Source: Verrucomicrobium sp. BvORR106 (GTDB taxonomy: Bacteria > Verrucomicrobiota > Verrucomicrobiia > Verrucomicrobiales > Verrucomicrobiaceae). From it: DNA of 64,000 nt. The stretch lies in NCBI RefSeq assembly GCF_000739655.1, contig NZ_BATR01000112.1, forward strand, positions 124,001 through 188,000, given 5' to 3'. Below the pieces are notes generated by a model. It had not been told where the DNA came from. It saw only the letters and a program-made list of their open reading frames with translations, and did no database searches. How positions within the stretch are numbered: the first letter of the stretch is position 1; each line of letters starts with the position of its first letter. This document shows, in pieces, positions 63,038 to 64,000 of the stretch. The translations under genes were made by a program, and so were the position numbers.

Positions 63038-63301
63038 ATGATCCAGCCCAATCTAGACATGTACTCGGTGGGGCCAGATTCCCATGACAGCTTTCTCATG
63101 CATCCGGCCACAGAAATGGCCATCATCTGGCTCGTGCGCAGTCTGGATGAATCAAGGTGGACTGAGGAGGATGCGGCTGCCTTGCAGGCATGGCTGGAGG
63201 AGAGTCCCATTCACCAAGGGGAGTTTGACGCCGCCCAGGCGACATTGACGTTGATGTCGAGAAAGGAACTTCTGAGCAGTTGGATGGCTGAGGGCTCGTA
63301 G
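63038..63301 (+). CDS. Stand-alone DUF4880 (FecR N-terminal) protein
   Basis: 87 residues. The middle, ATEMAIIWLVRSLDESRWTEEDAAALQAWLEESPIHQGEFDAAQATL, is the DUF4880 pattern found at the N-terminus of FecR-type anti-sigma factors, where it contacts the ECF sigma factor. The FecR membrane and periplasmic parts are missing and no ECF sigma gene is nearby. Either a domain-only regulator or a truncated FecR; the normal stop and a fitting start favour a genuine small gene. Confidence 0.65.
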   Translation: MIQPNLDMYSVGPDSHDSFLMHPATEMAIIWLVRSLDESRWTEEDAAALQAWLEESPIHQGEFDAAQATLTLMSRKELLSSWMAEGS

Positions 63302-63328
63302 GTGGGCCCGGGTGATGATGGTGGGTGC

Positions 63329-64000
63329 TCACCGGGTCTGGACCAAAGACCTCGAGTCGCGGTTGGTGATGAGGACAAAGTCCCCCTCTGTGCGCAAGGC
63401 CCGCCATCCCTTTGGTTTGAAGGAGCTGGCAAAACGTTCCTGGTCAACGATGCCGTAGGCCAGCTCTCCGGTGGAGAGTGTGTCGAGGCAGTGTCGGGCG
63501 TTGCGAAACACCCGTGCCGACTGTGCTGGCGCGAGCGGGAGGACAATGTCCGCGTCCCCTTTGGTGGTGGAGACGAGTTCTTCCGCGTAGAAGGCCAACC
63601 CATGGGCGCGTACTCCGCAGGTGAAGAGGATGGCGTCTTCACTGTTTGCTTCCGCCTCCAGTGCTTCGGCGAGGTCTTTTACGGAGGCCTGCCTTGCAAG
63701 ATAGGGGCCAAAGTGGTCCACATTGATGGCAGCGAGGAGCCAACAAGCCATGGCGGGCACGGCAATCTTCCATACTCTTCGCGTTGAGGCAAAGCTGGAG
63801 CCGATGGCGATCGCCAGAGCCGGGAGCAGGGGCAGTACGTAAGTGACCAGCTTGGAGCCGCTGCAGGTGAGGATGACAAAGGGCACTGCCGCCCACCCCG
63901 CCAGCAGGGCCTGCGGGGGAGAAACGGTGCCAGTCTGCCACCTGTGCCAGAAGGTGCGAAGGGGCTTCACCAGGAAGAAGGTCCACGGAAGCAGGGCGAG
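63329..64000 (-). CDS. ArnT-like glycosyltransferase, C-terminal part (runs off the window)
   Basis: The frame is open to the edge at 64000, so the N-terminal half is outside. What is seen: LALLPWTFFLVKPLRTFWHRW..., LTCSGSKLVTYVLPLLPALAIAIG (the S-K-x-x-x-Y-x-L-P-x-x-P signature of PMT/ArnT-type enzymes), two transmembrane spans, then a periplasmic C-terminal domain (ALEAEANSEDAILFTCG...). Such enzymes move sugars from polyprenyl phosphate to lipid A or proteins at the outer face of the inner membrane. Stop is at 63329. Confidence 0.82.
   Translation of the reverse strand, partial: LALLPWTFFLVKPLRTFWHRWQTGTVSPPQALLAGWAAVPFVILTCSGSKLVTYVLPLLPALAIAIGSSFASTRRVWKIAVPAMACWLLAAINVDHFGPYLARQASVKDLAEALEAEANSEDAILFTCGVRAHGLAFYAEELVSTTKGDADIVLPLAPAQSARVFRNARHCLDTLSTGELAYGIVDQERFASSFKPKGWRALRTEGDFVLITNRDSRSLVQTR

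Overview
The window is high-GC bacterial DNA, apart from one AT-richer patch near 57.9-59.3 kb. It carries no rRNA, tRNA or CRISPR array that I can see. The Bacteroidetes-type two-gene-anchor succinate dehydrogenase/fumarate reductase (order C-A-B), many FixJ/NarL-type response regulators, a propeller-domain histidine kinase and secreted low-complexity proteins suggest a member of the Verrucomicrobiota or a relative. That placement is inference; there is no phylogenetic marker in the window.

Layout. 1-1222 is a gene-free leader. 1223-6175 holds a frameshifted von Willebrand A protein, a frameshifted hypothetical and two alpha/beta-hydrolase lipoproteins. 6234-9040 holds two FixJ-type response regulators and a divergent OprD-like porin. 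9139-13589 is a HlyD-DUF3302-outer-membrane-factor export operon (like E. coli yiaV/yiaW) with a coiled-coil exported protein. 13694-16791 has a PPK2 polyphosphate kinase and a SulP transporter. 16883-20067 is a propeller-sensor histidine kinase interrupted at a G run. 20219-23302 has a SnoaL-like exported protein and a very Gly/Pro/Ser-rich exported protein. 23435-34973 is a carbon operon: ATP-type PEP carboxykinase, AspT-family carrier, phosphofructokinase and two very large carbohydrate-active enzymes, one a GH94 phosphorylase. 34985-36724 is an ABC transporter whose ATPase motifs are degraded. 37944-47725 is a seven-gene anaerobic operon: Dcu-type C4-dicarboxylate carrier, aspartase with an added N-terminal CRP-like domain, a three-part CRP-like/acetate kinase/PduL phosphotransacylase fusion, a DUF1269 membrane protein and the sdhCAB/frdCAB complex. 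47735-54579 has assorted regulators and a roughly 2-kb repeat-filled tract. 54580-56921 is a small copper/cytochrome c/SCO cluster. 56958-64000 has a glycerophosphodiesterase, an AT-rich UbiA-like gene, a decayed response regulator, an EamA half-transporter, an intact OmpR/EnvZ-type pair, a lone DUF4880 (FecR N-terminal) protein and the end of an ArnT-like glycosyltransferase running off the edge.

How it may work together. Sugar phosphorolysis (GH94), glycolysis (Pfk), PEP to oxaloacetate (Pck), aspartate to fumarate (AspA), fumarate to succinate (Sdh/Frd), dicarboxylate exchange (Dcu, AspT) and acetate formation with ATP recovery (PduL-AckA) are all encoded within 25 kb. That reads as a mixed-acid, fumarate-respiring fermentation module. 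Two of its enzymes carry CRP-like sensor domains that lack the usual cyclic-nucleotide arginine, so direct ligand control of flux is likely, with an unknown ligand.

A 16-bp near-palindrome, consensus CGGACCWAGGTCCTAT, recurs upstream of at least seven transcription units (hydrolases, receiver protein, porin, export operon, SnoaL protein, ABC transporter, Dcu operon). I propose it as the operator of a regulon run by the FixJ-type regulator at 6842-7516, perhaps partnered by the propeller kinase. Several genes are broken by single missing bases in homopolymers, so sequencing error must be excluded before any of them is called a pseudogene.
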